Positions 33,591 to 42,766 of a DNA stretch of 64,000 nucleotides are shown here, one piece after another; positions within the stretch are counted from its first letter, which is position 1, and every line of letters begins with the position of its first letter. Location of the stretch: positions 62,001-126,000 of the forward strand of contig JAOAEZ010000005.1 of NCBI GenBank assembly GCA_026416515.1, written 5' to 3'. This DNA is from Hydrogenophilus sp. Its GTDB lineage: Bacteria; Pseudomonadota; Gammaproteobacteria; Burkholderiales; Rhodocyclaceae. The translations under genes and the position numbers were made by a program. The notes under the pieces were generated by a model that was given only the letters and a program-made list of their open reading frames with translations, did no database searches and was not told where the DNA came from.

Positions 33591-34058
33591 TCACTCAAGG
33601 AGACTGCGCAACATCCATGCCGTCTTCTCGTGCACCTGCAACCGCTGCGTCAGCAAATCGAGGGTTGGCTCATCGTGCGCCTTCTCCACCACTGGCACCA
33701 ACTCTCGCGCCGTCTGACACACCGTCTCATGGCCGACCACCAGCATGCGGATCATCTCCTCTGCCTTCGGAACTCCCTCCACCTCCTTCAAGCGGGTCAA
33801 TTTTAAATATTCTGCCATGCTCCCGGGGGCGGTGTGGCCCAACGCGCGGATTCGCTCGGCGATCTCATCGAGCGCGTTCCACAGCTCTGTGTACTGCTCC
33901 ATAAACATCGTATGGAGGGTCTGGAACATCGGCCCGGTCACATTCCAATGAAAGTTATGGGTCATCAAATAGAGGGTAAAGCTATCTGCCAGCAGATGCG
34001 CCAACCCCTCGGCGATCTTTTTCCGATCTTTAGCGCTGATACCGATTTCGATCTCCAT
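33591..34058 (-). CDS. dps: Dps family DNA-protecting ferritin
   Basis: Twelve-subunit iron-storing protein that binds DNA and removes ferrous iron and peroxide. It has 155 residues from the ATG at 34058, which has GGAG eight bases upstream; another ATG two codons earlier (34064) is too close to the site. The ferroxidase-type motif [23 protein letters not shown] carries the His and acidic ligands. It lies downstream of oxyR on the same strand with its own promoter. Confidence 0.95.
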   Translation of the reverse strand: MEIEIGISAKDRKKIAEGLAHLLADSFTLYLMTHNFHWNVTGPMFQTLHTMFMEQYTELWNALDEIAERIRALGHTAPGSMAEYLKLTRLKEVEGVPKAEEMIRMLVVGHETVCQTARELVPVVEKAHDEPTLDLLTQRLQVHEKTAWMLRSLLE

Positions 34059-34110
34059 CGTCATTTCTCCATCCCATGGGCAGCGCCCCTTGCGTGCCCC
34101 TCATTCCTGC

Positions 34111-34139
34111 ACTATAGCATCGTACGCGCTTCCTGGCAA
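34111..34139 (-). promoter_or_regulatory. Sigma-70-type promoter of dps
   Basis: On the minus strand TTGCCA (34139-34134) and TATAGT (34116-34111) are separated by exactly 17 bases, 52 bases before the dps start. OxyR is encoded just upstream, so OxyR control is plausible, but no OxyR site could be defined by eye. Confidence 0.6.
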
Positions 34140-34182
34140 TCGGCCGGACCCAATCGCCACGATTGGCAAAATCCCTTTGGGT

Positions 34183-35169
34183 TTACCCTACCGCTCGCCC
34201 GCCCTGTGAACGCTCCCAGCACTCCCCCTGGGTAGTCCGGTATCCCTCGGCCACTCCGCCCACCGGCACTATTCCGGGTAATCCTGCCTCGTAGATTGTC
34301 TGGCGCAGCAAATCGACTGCCTGATGGCGAGGATAGGTCACCCGCCACGCCAGCACCACTCGGCGGTAGGGCTCTGGCGGTGCGAAGGGCCGTACTGCCA
34401 GCAACGGCGACAAGCGGCTGGTATCATCGGCGGCCGAAGCAGGCAAAACGGTGATTCCCACCCCGCTCGCCACCATCAAACGGATCGTCTCCAATGAGCT
34501 CCCTGCAAACGCCGTTTGTAACGGCGAAGAGCGGGCGCACTGGGGGCAGATCTCCAGCACCTGGTCGCGGAAGCAGTTGCCTGGCCCCAACAGCAGCACC
34601 GCCTCCTCGGCGAGCTGTTCTGCAACCACACGCTCTTGATGCAACCAACGATGCCCCGCCGGCAACAGCACCCGGAACGGCTCATCGTAGATCGGCTGCG
34701 TCACAACTCCCGCTTCCTCAAAAGGCAACGACAAAATTGCGACATCCACCTCTCCTCGCTTGAGCCGTTCGGCCAAATTTGTCGTAAAATCCTCCTCCAA
34801 TATAAGCGGCATAGAAGGAGCTCGCCTCCGCATCAATGGCACCAAGCGAGGGAAAAGGTAAGGGCCGATCGTATAGATCGCCCCCACTCGCAACGGCCCC
34901 TGCAGCGGGTCGCGGAAGCTCTGTGCCAGCTCCTCCAAGCGCTGGACCTCCACCACCACCCGTGCGGCCTGTTCGGCGAGCGCGCGGCCTGCCTCCGTCA
35001 ATCGCGCCTCGCCTGAGGTTCGTTCGAAAAGGATCACCCCCAGATGGCGTTCCAGTTTTTTGATTGCCAAAGACAAAGTCGGCTGGCTCACCCCACATCG
35101 CTCGGCTGCTTTACCGAAATGGCGCACCTCTGCCAACGCCAACAAGTACCTCAGTTCGGTAAGAGTCAT
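34183..35169 (-). CDS. oxyR: Hydrogen-peroxide-sensing LysR regulator OxyR
   Basis: Redox-sensing transcription factor of the peroxide response. It has 328 residues from the ATG at 35169; open codons further upstream are antisense to the protease gene and were discarded. The N-terminal helix-turn-helix has AAERCGVSQPTLSLAIKKLE. The regulatory cysteines fall at Cys199 (GPGNCFRDQ) and Cys208 (EICPQC), the same numbering as in E. coli OxyR, so disulfide switching is expected. The C-terminal tail past residue 300 is longer than usual. Dps, a classical OxyR target, follows; a DegP-type protease is divergent. Confidence 0.93.
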   Translation of the reverse strand: MTLTELRYLLALAEVRHFGKAAERCGVSQPTLSLAIKKLERHLGVILFERTSGEARLTEAGRALAEQAARVVVEVQRLEELAQSFRDPLQGPLRVGAIYTIGPYLFPRLVPLMRRRAPSMPLILEEDFTTNLAERLKRGEVDVAILSLPFEEAGVVTQPIYDEPFRVLLPAGHRWLHQERVVAEQLAEEAVLLLGPGNCFRDQVLEICPQCARSSPLQTAFAGSSLETIRLMVASGVGITVLPASAADDTSRLSPLLAVRPFAPPEPYRRVVLAWRVTYPRHQAVDLLRQTIYEAGLPGIVPVGGVAEGYRTTQGECWERSQGGRAVG

Positions 35170-35277
35170 CGGCCGCCGCACTTCTCTCTGGAACTCGCCG
35201 CCCCTGCAGTTTATCAGAAAGTCATTTGCTTTCCCAAAGCGAACCGCATCGCCTTCCCTTTTTAAGGAAACGAACGG

Positions 35278-36729
35278 ATGAACGCAAAAATTATCCCTCT
35301 TGCCCTCGCTCTGCTCTCGGCGATCGCCGTTGCTGTCACCCCGGGGCATGCCTCGAATCTTCTTCCCCCCCTTTTTCCTGGCGACCGCCTCAGCGCGCTT
35401 CCCGACTTCGCCGACCTCGCCGAGCGCGTTAAACCCACGGTGGTCAACATCTCGGTAAAAACCACCATCGAGCGTGCCTCTGCTTTCCCCTTTGACGAAG
35501 GCGACCCCTTTTTTGAATTCTTTCGTCGCTTCGGGCTTCCCTTTCCCCACTTCTCGATCCCGCGCAATCAGGGTCCTCCGGAAATACGGCGGGGGGTAGG
35601 CTCGGGCTTCATCATCAGCCCCGACGGGCACATCTTGACCAATGCGCACGTCGTCACCGACGACCAAGGGAACCATGTTGAGCTCACCGTCCGCCTTGCC
35701 GACGGGCGGGAATTTCCGGCGCGGGTTCTTGGGGCGGACAAGCGCACCGACGTCGCTGTCGTGAAGATAGAGGCCAACAATCTCCCCACCGTCAAATTTG
35801 GCGACCCCAACGCCGCTCGTGTCGGCCAATGGGTCATAGCGGTTGGAGCCCCTTTTGGTCTAGAGCAAACGGTCACTGCGGGGATCATCTCCGCCAAATC
35901 GCGGCGGCTTCCCGACGAAACCTACGTTCCCTTTATTCAAACCGATGTAGCGATCAACCCCGGCAACTCAGGGGGACCGCTCTTTAACATGGCGGGGGAA
36001 GTCATCGGCATCAACAGCATGATCTACTCTCGCTCGGGCGGCTACATGGGGATCGCCTTTGCGATCCCCATCGACGTGGCCCTCAAAGTCAAAGACCAAC
36101 TCATCCTCCACGGTCGTGTCCAACGCGGTAAACTGGGTGTTCTTATCCAGAACATGGATGAAGAGCTCGCCAAAAGTTTTGCGCTTGAGAAACCGGAAGG
36201 AGCGCTCGTCGCCAGCGTCGAAGCGGGCGGCCCGGCAGCGCAGGCCGGCGTTCAACCGGGCGACATCATCGTCGCAGTCGACGGCGTGCGGATCAAGGAA
36301 TCCGCCGATCTCCCGCGTATCATCGGCGAGCGCAAGCCGGGTGAACGCGTTCGCCTCGAAATCCTTCGCCACGGCAAACGCGAACTTTTGACTGTCACGC
36401 TGGGCGAACTCGACACTCCTACGGAAACCGCTAAACCGGCCTCCCGGCGTAACGGCGACACCAGCGACGAAATCGGGCTCACCGTTCGCCCTCTCACCTC
36501 GCAAGAAAAGCGTGCGCGCAACCTCGAGCAAGGGGGGGTACTCGTCACCGCAGTCTCTGGAGCCGCTGCGCAAGCGGGGGTACGCGTCGGCGATGTGATC
36601 CTAGCGGTAAACCAAACGCCGATCGCCACGCCGCAAGAGCTCTCCGCCGCGCTTCAAAAAGCGGGCAAGCGTTTCGCGCTTCTCATTGATCGCGACGGAG
36701 CGCGTCTTTTCATCGCCGTACGCCGCTGA
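35278..36729 (+). CDS. Periplasmic serine protease of the DegP/DegQ/MucD family
   Basis: Envelope quality-control protease/chaperone. It has 483 residues: signal peptide 1-25, a trypsin-like domain with catalytic His124 (TNAHVV), Asp158 (RTDVAVVKI) and Ser231 (GNSGGPL), then two PDZ domains (about 265-355 and 390-480). The acidic/Phe-rich segment 70-95 corresponds to the regulatory LA loop. AAGGAA precedes the ATG. Two PDZ domains fit DegP, DegQ and MucD alike, so no single gene name is given. It is divergent from oxyR; cause of induction is not visible. Confidence 0.93.
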   Translation: MNAKIIPLALALLSAIAVAVTPGHASNLLPPLFPGDRLSALPDFADLAERVKPTVVNISVKTTIERASAFPFDEGDPFFEFFRRFGLPFPHFSIPRNQGPPEIRRGVGSGFIISPDGHILTNAHVVTDDQGNHVELTVRLADGREFPARVLGADKRTDVAVVKIEANNLPTVKFGDPNAARVGQWVIAVGAPFGLEQTVTAGIISAKSRRLPDETYVPFIQTDVAINPGNSGGPLFNMAGEVIGINSMIYSRSGGYMGIAFAIPIDVALKVKDQLILHGRVQRGKLGVLIQNMDEELAKSFALEKPEGALVASVEAGGPAAQAGVQPGDIIVAVDGVRIKESADLPRIIGERKPGERVRLEILRHGKRELLTVTLGELDTPTETAKPASRRNGDTSDEIGLTVRPLTSQEKRARNLEQGGVLVTAVSGAAAQAGVRVGDVILAVNQTPIATPQELSAALQKAGKRFALLIDRDGARLFIAVRR

Positions 36730-36808
36730 TCTTCTGCAGAGCCCCTTTTAGCTTAAGGGTATGCTTGCTTTGTAGATGAAATAGAAATGCTATTTTGATC
36801 TTTTTTTC

Positions 36809-36837
36809 TCAAGAACTTTTCTCTATAGCCGTATAAT
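36809..36837 (+). promoter_or_regulatory. Promoter of the PAS/chemoreceptor genes
   Basis: A locally AT-rich stretch contains a perfect TATAAT at 36832-36837, with a poor -35. The same segment reads TCAAGAAC (36809-36816), 11 bases, then GCCGTATA (36828-36835), which partly matches the flagellar sigma-28 consensus TAAAGTTT-N11-GCCGATAA. A second TATAAT lies at 36849-36854. Which factor is used cannot be settled by eye. Confidence 0.45.
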
Positions 36838-36869
36838 ATAGCAGGGTCTATAATAGAGAGCCCAGAGCT

Positions 36870-37397
36870 ATGAAACGGCGTCCTACCCCCACCAATACCG
36901 AGGTCACTTTTTCGGAACACGAATTTATCGTCAGTAAAACCGACCTCAAAGGACGAATCACCTATGGGAATCGCGTCTTTATGCGCGTCTCCGGCTATCA
37001 AGAAGATGAATTAATAGGATCCCCACACAATATTGTTCGCCACCCCGACATGCCGCGCGGCGCCTTCAAGCACCTCTGGGACACCATCCAACAAGGAAAA
37101 GAGTGGTTTGGATTTGTCAAAAACATGGGGAAATCTGGCCACTACTACTGGGTTTTCGCCAATGTCACCCCTGACATCGAAGCGGGGCGTATCGTCGGCT
37201 ATTTCTCGGTACGACGACAAGCCCCACGAAAAGCGATCGAAGCAGTCACCCCTCTCTACGCCGAAATGTTGCGCATCGAGCGTGAGGCAGGAGCAGCGCG
37301 CGCCTGTGAGGCCTCTCTCGCTTGGCTTACCGAACGGCTGCGCGCCCTTGGAACCACTTACGAAGCGTTGATCCTCTCGCTTTATCAAGAAGCCTAA
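36870..37397 (+). CDS. Stand-alone PAS protein like the Aer N-terminus
   Basis: Protein of 175 residues with one PAS domain (about 20-120) closely following the N-terminal FAD-binding PAS of the aerotaxis receptor Aer: KTDLKGRITYGNRVF, the VSGYQEDELIG segment, then HNIVRHPDMPRGAFKHLW, VKNMGKSGHYYWVFANV and PLYAEM. The protein ends after a short helical region and has no signalling domain of its own. The next gene, 19 bases downstream, encodes a membrane chemoreceptor without a sensing domain, so the two together have the parts of an Aer receptor. FAD binding is inferred from similarity. Confidence 0.85.
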   Translation: MKRRPTPTNTEVTFSEHEFIVSKTDLKGRITYGNRVFMRVSGYQEDELIGSPHNIVRHPDMPRGAFKHLWDTIQQGKEWFGFVKNMGKSGHYYWVFANVTPDIEAGRIVGYFSVRRQAPRKAIEAVTPLYAEMLRIEREAGAARACEASLAWLTERLRALGTTYEALILSLYQEA

Positions 37398-37416
37398 CCC
37401 AAGCGAGGAGTAGTCT

Positions 37417-38964
37417 ATGGACCAGCTTGAACTTCTCCAAAAGCCTACCAGTGCTGTCAGCCACCACATCCCTTTCTTCCTCCAAAAATTGCGCTGGACC
37501 CTCATCGGGCTAACTCTTTTTGTTTGGGGAATGGCAGGCTACTCTATTTACAAGGTTGGTCCATTTATTCCCAACGTCACCGTTCCCATCGTCGTCGCGA
37601 TAGGAGTGATCATCGCCTATCGCTCGATGCTCCCACCGCTGGAGGCCCTCGGGCAGATTGCGGCGTTATTGCAACGGGTCAAAGAGGGGCATTTTCACGA
37701 GCGGATCACTCACACCAAGGGGTTAGGGGAAATCGGCAAGGTCGTGTGGGAACTCAACGAGTTTATCGACATCGTTGAATCTTACTTTAAAGACGTCACC
37801 ACCTGCTTTCAGCGCGCCCACCAAGGGGACTTTAGCCGTCACGCGCTGACCAATGGCATGCCCGGCGAGTTCGCTCGCTCGATGAATTCGATCAACGAAG
37901 CGCTCGACGCTATGAAAGCAGCTGCTGAATTCTCGCGGAGAAATCGTCTCATGAGCGAACTGCATCAACTCAACACCAACAACCTCCTTAAAAACCTTGC
38001 CGGGAATCAACGCGACCTCGTCGCAGTTAGCGAAGAGATGGATAGTGTCTTAAAGCTCGCCGAACACAACGAAACGACCGCTGCCCAAAGCCAACAAAGG
38101 GTGAAAAAGATCGCTGCAGCGCTCAACGAGATTACGGAAAAGATGGCAGCCACTGCTGAAACAGCGCACCAACTCGAGCGCTCCAGCGGTCAAATCGACA
38201 AGACGGTTCAACTCATCTCCGATATCACCGAACAGACCAATCTTTTGGCGCTCAATGCCGCGATCGAAGCCGCGCGTGCCGGCGAACTGGGGCGCGGCTT
38301 TGCGGTGGTCGCCGATGAAGTCCGCAAACTCGCTGAACGGACTCGCAAGGCTACTGAGGAGATCGGTCAGGTCATGACCACCTTGCGCACCGAGGTCGAC
38401 GCGATGGTCACTCAGACGCTTGCGCTCTCCGATGCCGCCCAGCAGACCGCGGGGGAGGTAGCCGGATTTGACCGCCAATTCGACGAAGTCGCGGAAAGCG
38501 CCAAAGCGACCATTCGCGCCTTGAGCAAAGCCAAAGATCTCTCCTTTGCCAGTCTGGTCAAGCTCGACCATATCATCTTCATGCAGCGAGGGTATGTAGC
38601 TGTCGAAAAAGAGGGGGAAGGGGAAGAGGCCAAAGCGGTGAGCGTCGACCACCACAATTGCCGTCTCGGCAAATGGTACTATGAAGGGCATGGGAAAGCT
38701 GCTTTTTCTCACCTTCCCGCTTACCGCGAACTCGAGCCGCCCCACCGCGAAGTGCACGCCGGTGTTCACGCTGCGATCGCCGAAGCGCGTCGCGATTGGT
38801 TGCACGACGAGAAGATCCTGGAGGCGATTATTGCCAGCATGCGACGCGCCGAAGCAGGCAGCCAAAATGTGATCCGCCTTATCGGCGAAATGATGAACCA
38901 AAAGTACGCCAGCGCGTCTACTTCCCCGGCGGCGTCTTCTGGCGCTCAGAAGGGCAACCGTTAA
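37417..38964 (+). CDS. Methyl-accepting chemotaxis protein with CZB zinc-binding domain
   Basis: Chemoreceptor of 515 residues. Two closely spaced membrane helices (about 27-46 and 52-70) leave almost no periplasmic part. A HAMP-like region follows (about 70-160), then the kinase-control helices with the conserved tip [20 protein letters not shown] and [16 protein letters not shown]. The C-terminal CZB domain shows the His near 390 ([10 protein letters not shown]), the [13 protein letters not shown] core with its cysteine, and the HREVHAGVH pair. CZB domains bind zinc and sense hypochlorous acid or redox state in some bacteria. It is coupled with the PAS gene upstream. Confidence 0.93.
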   Translation: MDQLELLQKPTSAVSHHIPFFLQKLRWTLIGLTLFVWGMAGYSIYKVGPFIPNVTVPIVVAIGVIIAYRSMLPPLEALGQIAALLQRVKEGHFHERITHTKGLGEIGKVVWELNEFIDIVESYFKDVTTCFQRAHQGDFSRHALTNGMPGEFARSMNSINEALDAMKAAAEFSRRNRLMSELHQLNTNNLLKNLAGNQRDLVAVSEEMDSVLKLAEHNETTAAQSQQRVKKIAAALNEITEKMAATAETAHQLERSSGQIDKTVQLISDITEQTNLLALNAAIEAARAGELGRGFAVVADEVRKLAERTRKATEEIGQVMTTLRTEVDAMVTQTLALSDAAQQTAGEVAGFDRQFDEVAESAKATIRALSKAKDLSFASLVKLDHIIFMQRGYVAVEKEGEGEEAKAVSVDHHNCRLGKWYYEGHGKAAFSHLPAYRELEPPHREVHAGVHAAIAEARRDWLHDEKILEAIIASMRRAEAGSQNVIRLIGEMMNQKYASASTSPAASSGAQKGNR

Positions 38965-39007
38965 AGGAAGCTATCTATTATTATTCCCCAGCGAAAGGAG
39001 TTTTTCG

Positions 39008-39472
39008 ATGAATCGAACGATCGCAACCGCCGCGCTTGCTTTTCTCACCGCTTCTGCTGCCGCGCAGCCGCTCAAACCGGAGGAGATGGTTAAGTTCCGT
39101 CAAGCGGCCTACACCACCATGGCCTGGAATATGGGAAAAATCAAAGCGATGGTTGAAGGAGCAGCCCCGTTTAACCAAACCCAGATCTCTGCTGCCGCCA
39201 ACGCGATCGCCGCGCTGGCCAATGCCGGGATGGGTTCTCTCTATGCACCGGAAACGCTTGGAAAAACCGGTTACACCCCTACCCGCCTCAAGGAGGAATT
39301 TTTTAAAGAACCGGAAGAGGTACGCAAAATCGCCGCCCATTTCATCGAGCAGGCGAACCGCCTTGCGGAGATCGCTGCGATGGGGCGAAAAGAGGAGATC
39401 GCCAAGCAATTGAGCGAAGTCAGCAAAGCGTGCAAAGCGTGCCACGATAAATATCGCGCGGAAGAACGCTAA
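39008..39472 (+). CDS. Cytochrome c'
   Basis: Periplasmic four-helix haem protein, known to bind nitric oxide and carbon monoxide. It has 154 residues with a signal peptide (cleavage expected after about residue 19). The single haem site is CKACH at 142-146, close to the C-terminus, as is diagnostic for class II cytochromes c. The mature protein of about 135 residues fits the family. AAAGGAG precedes the ATG. It converges on a cytochrome b561 gene with six bases between stops; the two families often occur together. Confidence 0.95.
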   Translation: MNRTIATAALAFLTASAAAQPLKPEEMVKFRQAAYTTMAWNMGKIKAMVEGAAPFNQTQISAAANAIAALANAGMGSLYAPETLGKTGYTPTRLKEEFFKEPEEVRKIAAHFIEQANRLAEIAAMGRKEEIAKQLSEVSKACKACHDKYRAEER

Positions 39473-39478
39473 CGCTCT

Positions 39479-40183
39479 TTACCACTCCATCGTGGCGGGT
39501 GGCGTCAACGACGGCGGGGATCCCCAAAGTCCGCTCGCCGCGAAAGCGGCAGCCGCCCCCGCGGCGACAGCGGCACCCGCGCGCTGCCAGTAGGAGCGGT
39601 TGCCCCACTCTATTCCCCCCCCTCCCGACGTCTCGGGAGCAACGCCGAAGCCGGTGATCATGGGCGTCACCAGATCGATCCCCCGTGCGAAGCGGTAAAA
39701 GAGGATCGCCCCCACATGCAAGCCGACCAACAACCACAAAAGCGGTTCCAAGCGGCGGTGCCAAGAGGCCGCCCACACCTGGGTCCTCTCCGCCACCCAA
39801 TGCGCCAGTGGACCGCGGTAGGCGATCTCATCGGTAGCAAACAGCCCTAACCCTGCCAACAGCGCCAGAAGCGATATCATCGCCACCACCGACCACCCTC
39901 CCAATGGGTTGTGGCCTACCCCTCGCCACTCGCCGCGCAGATAAGCGGCAACCGCTGCGGGGCCGCGAACAAACTGAGAAAAGCGGGCGGTGGGAGGGCC
40001 GATCATGCCCCACACCAGGCGGAATGCCAGCAATCCCACCACCGCCACCCCGAACCGGCCATGCCACGTCATCGCCTCTCCCCCTATCTTTACCCCCACC
40101 ACAGCCCCCACCACTGTCCCCACCAACAACCAGTGAAAAAGGCGAACCATCGGATCCCACACCGCTACCTCTCTGCTGTTCAT
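39479..40183 (-). CDS. Cytochrome b561-family membrane protein
   Basis: Integral membrane b-type cytochrome of 234 residues with four main membrane helices and the family start VWDPMVRLFHWLL. Conserved histidines (FHW, TWHGRFG, SWHRRLEPLLW, GLHVGAI) can ligate two haems. It fits the group found next to cytochrome c' or Ni,Fe-hydrogenase genes and could reduce a periplasmic cytochrome. After the last helix a Gly-rich stretch and a further hydrophobic segment lie at the C-terminus (about 190-225). Confidence 0.88.
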   Translation of the reverse strand: MNSREVAVWDPMVRLFHWLLVGTVVGAVVGVKIGGEAMTWHGRFGVAVVGLLAFRLVWGMIGPPTARFSQFVRGPAAVAAYLRGEWRGVGHNPLGGWSVVAMISLLALLAGLGLFATDEIAYRGPLAHWVAERTQVWAASWHRRLEPLLWLLVGLHVGAILFYRFARGIDLVTPMITGFGVAPETSGGGGIEWGNRSYWQRAGAAVAAGAAAAFAASGLWGSPPSLTPPATMEW

Positions 40184-40216
40184 CTGCGCGCTCCCTTTCT
40201 CCAGACCTCCCCACCA

Positions 40217-42766
40217 TCAGAGCGGCCCCCTCCCTTCTCTGTTCCCCCTGGCGAGAAAGCGTTCGGCAAACGCCGTCGCCGGCTCTGGTCGGCCGTAATG
40301 CCAACCCTGATGAAGCAAAGTGGGGAACTCCCGCAGTGCCGCCGCGCATCTCTCGTCCTCTACCCCTTCGGCCACCACCCGCAACCCGTAGGTGGTGGCG
40401 ATCTGCACGATCGCCCGTACCAATCGGATCTCCCCCGGCCGTTCGACCAAGCGGCGGATGAAGCGCTGGTCGATCTTCAACTCATGCACCGGCAGCTCGT
40501 TGAGGTAAGCCAATGAGGAGTAGCCCGTCCCGAAATCGTCGATCGACCACTGTACCCCCAGCTCCTCGCTGAGCCCCTTCATCAACGCCACCGCTCGTTC
40601 GGCCTCAGCCAACAGGATATTTTCGGTGATCTCCAAGATCAACAGCTCACCGCGCCACCCGCTCCTCGCCAACGCCCGGCGAACCGTAGTCGGGAAATCG
40701 GGGTGCATCAACTGCTTGGGGGAGACATTGACCGAAATCGTCCCCTGGAATCCCCACTCCCTCTGCCACGCTGCGCCCTGAGCGGTCGCTTGCTGCAATA
40801 CCCATGCCCCCAGCGGCACAATCCACTCGTTGTTCTCCGCGATGGGAATAAACTCCGCCGGCGAGATCGGCCCTAACGTCGGATGGGCGAAGCGCAGCAA
40901 GGCTTCCGCGCCGATCAGCTCTTCTCCCCTCAAGAGCTGCGCCTGCCACGCCAACGCTAACCCTGGACAATCCGGCTCAGAGAGCACTTGCCGCAATCCC
41001 TCGGCGATAGCCACCTGCCGCGCCAGCGCCGCTGCATCGTTCGGGTCATACCACGCCACTCCCTGGCCGCTCCGTTTAGCGCGCGCCAACGCCAAAGAAG
41101 CCGCTGCCAACAGATCGCTCCCTGAGACAAACTCACCGTGCACCACCACCACCCCAAACCACCACTCCAGCGCCACTCTGGTGGGCCACCCTCGCTCCTG
41201 AGGCGCCGGCAAGGAAAGCGGCAAGCTCAACCCCTCTTGTAACCGCTCAAACCGCAGCCGCGCGGCCGACTCCAACCTTTCTCCCTCCACCTCTTCCCTC
41301 TCTGTGGGCAACAGCGGATAGAGCAACAACGCGAACTCATCGCCGCTCAAACGGGCGACCAATTCGTGCGGCTCGACCAATTCTTGCAACCGCGCTGCCG
41401 CTGCCCGCAGCAGCAGATCGCCGGCGCTGTTCCCGTAGCGGTCGTTAAACGCTCGGAACCCCCGCATATTCATCAACACTACCATCGCCGAAAGGGCGCG
41501 ACTCCGAACCGCTGCCAGCGTCTGAGTCAACGTCTCAAGAAAAGCGGTGCGGTTTGGTAACTCAGTAAGCAAATCGTGGCTCGTAGCAAACTGTACTGCC
41601 TGAGTCAACGCCTTCTCGCGGCTGGTATCGAACTTGACCGCCACGTAGTGGGTGACTCGCCCCTCGCTATCGGCAACTGGCGCGATCACCGTCATCTCGC
41701 TATAAATCTCGCCGCTCTTGCGGCGGTTGATAAACTCCCCTTTCCAAATCTCCCCTCGGCTCAAATGGTCCCACAGTTCGCGGTAAACCGCCGCAGGCGT
41801 TAAGCCAGACCTCAAAAACGACGGGTTTCTCCCCTTCACCTCCGCTAACGTGTAGCCAGTCACCCGCTCAAACGCCGGGTTTGCCCAAACGATCCGCGGG
41901 GTCGTATCGGTAATCATGATGGAAGCAGGGCTTGCCTCGACCGCCCGCGATAACAACCGCAACTGCTGTGCCTGAACCTCCAACTGCCGATAGTTCTCCG
42001 CGGCATTTGCCGCCAGCTCTGCCAACTCGCGAGGTTGCGGCTGATACGTCAGCGCCTCAAGCCGCTCTGCTGTGGGGTTTTCCACCCGCAGTGCTTCTAC
42101 CATCCGTCCTAAGGGAATCAACAAGCGATAGCGAGACCAAATCCAAACGGCGGTTACCAATCCGAAAAGCCCTGCCAACGCTGGCAGCGCATCGCGCACT
42201 GTCTTGGCGCGCGCCTCTTCGCGGTAAGGGGTGAGCGTATAGCTCCACACCACTGTCCCAAAGGGCCCCACTGCCCCGTCGGGGGGCACGCTCCATCGCG
42301 CCAGGCCGACCACCATCGCGCCGTCGCTCGTCAACACAAAGGCCTTTCCGCTCGCCGCGAACGCCTCCACCCGGGCAACGTAAAGAGGGGCAACCGCTGC
42401 CAGCGGCTGTCCCACCCAGCTCGGATCGTGTGCCGCCAGCACCGTATGGGCCCCATCCAAAACGGCGGTGAGCACGAGCCCCGGTTCAACCATATGTCGT
42501 TGCACCTCATCGCGCAACGTCGCCTTCGCCCACGGCCAAAGGATCTCTGCCAAGCGCACCACCTGCGCGATCTCTTCGAGCACACGCTCCTCGACCTCGG
42601 TGCGGGCGCGCGCTTCGCTCTGCTCCTCGATCCATCCCCACCAAAACAAAAGCGCCACCAACACCGTTATCCCCGCGATGATTGCCGCCTCCCCGTACAG
42701 CGACCGATGTCGCCGAAAAGAGCGCTTGTCGCCCGAAGAAAGGGAGAGGGGCTTGATCATCGGCAT
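40217..42766 (-). CDS. Membrane PAS-GGDEF-EAL protein, probable cyclic di-GMP phosphodiesterase
   Basis: Protein of 849 residues: membrane helix (about 25-45), a periplasmic sensor region (about 46-190), second helix (about 193-212), PAS (about 270-385), GGDEF (about 390-560) and EAL (about 585-835). The GGDEF domain is degenerate: SGDEF at 474-478, and Asn433 replaces the first metal-binding Asp. The EAL domain keeps EALLR (621-625), NVSPKQL, EITEN, DDFGTGYSSL, LKID and AEGVED, so it should hydrolyse cyclic di-GMP. The first ATG overlaps the binding-protein gene upstream by ten bases; another ATG two codons later would give a 4-base overlap. Confidence 0.92.
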   Translation of the reverse strand: MPMIKPLSLSSGDKRSFRRHRSLYGEAAIIAGITVLVALLFWWGWIEEQSEARARTEVEERVLEEIAQVVRLAEILWPWAKATLRDEVQRHMVEPGLVLTAVLDGAHTVLAAHDPSWVGQPLAAVAPLYVARVEAFAASGKAFVLTSDGAMVVGLARWSVPPDGAVGPFGTVVWSYTLTPYREEARAKTVRDALPALAGLFGLVTAVWIWSRYRLLIPLGRMVEALRVENPTAERLEALTYQPQPRELAELAANAAENYRQLEVQAQQLRLLSRAVEASPASIMITDTTPRIVWANPAFERVTGYTLAEVKGRNPSFLRSGLTPAAVYRELWDHLSRGEIWKGEFINRRKSGEIYSEMTVIAPVADSEGRVTHYVAVKFDTSREKALTQAVQFATSHDLLTELPNRTAFLETLTQTLAAVRSRALSAMVVLMNMRGFRAFNDRYGNSAGDLLLRAAAARLQELVEPHELVARLSGDEFALLLYPLLPTEREEVEGERLESAARLRFERLQEGLSLPLSLPAPQERGWPTRVALEWWFGVVVVHGEFVSGSDLLAAASLALARAKRSGQGVAWYDPNDAAALARQVAIAEGLRQVLSEPDCPGLALAWQAQLLRGEELIGAEALLRFAHPTLGPISPAEFIPIAENNEWIVPLGAWVLQQATAQGAAWQREWGFQGTISVNVSPKQLMHPDFPTTVRRALARSGWRGELLILEITENILLAEAERAVALMKGLSEELGVQWSIDDFGTGYSSLAYLNELPVHELKIDQRFIRRLVERPGEIRLVRAIVQIATTYGLRVVAEGVEDERCAAALREFPTLLHQGWHYGRPEPATAFAERFLARGNREGRGPL

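Noticed and set aside
35170-35829. N-terminal extension of the oxyR frame by 220 codons
   Set aside because: Antisense to the DegP-type gene; the family start and helix-turn-helix begin at 35169.
36743-36759. Possible terminator after the DegP-type gene
   Set aside because: Stem of only five base pairs with a seven-base loop and no T-run.
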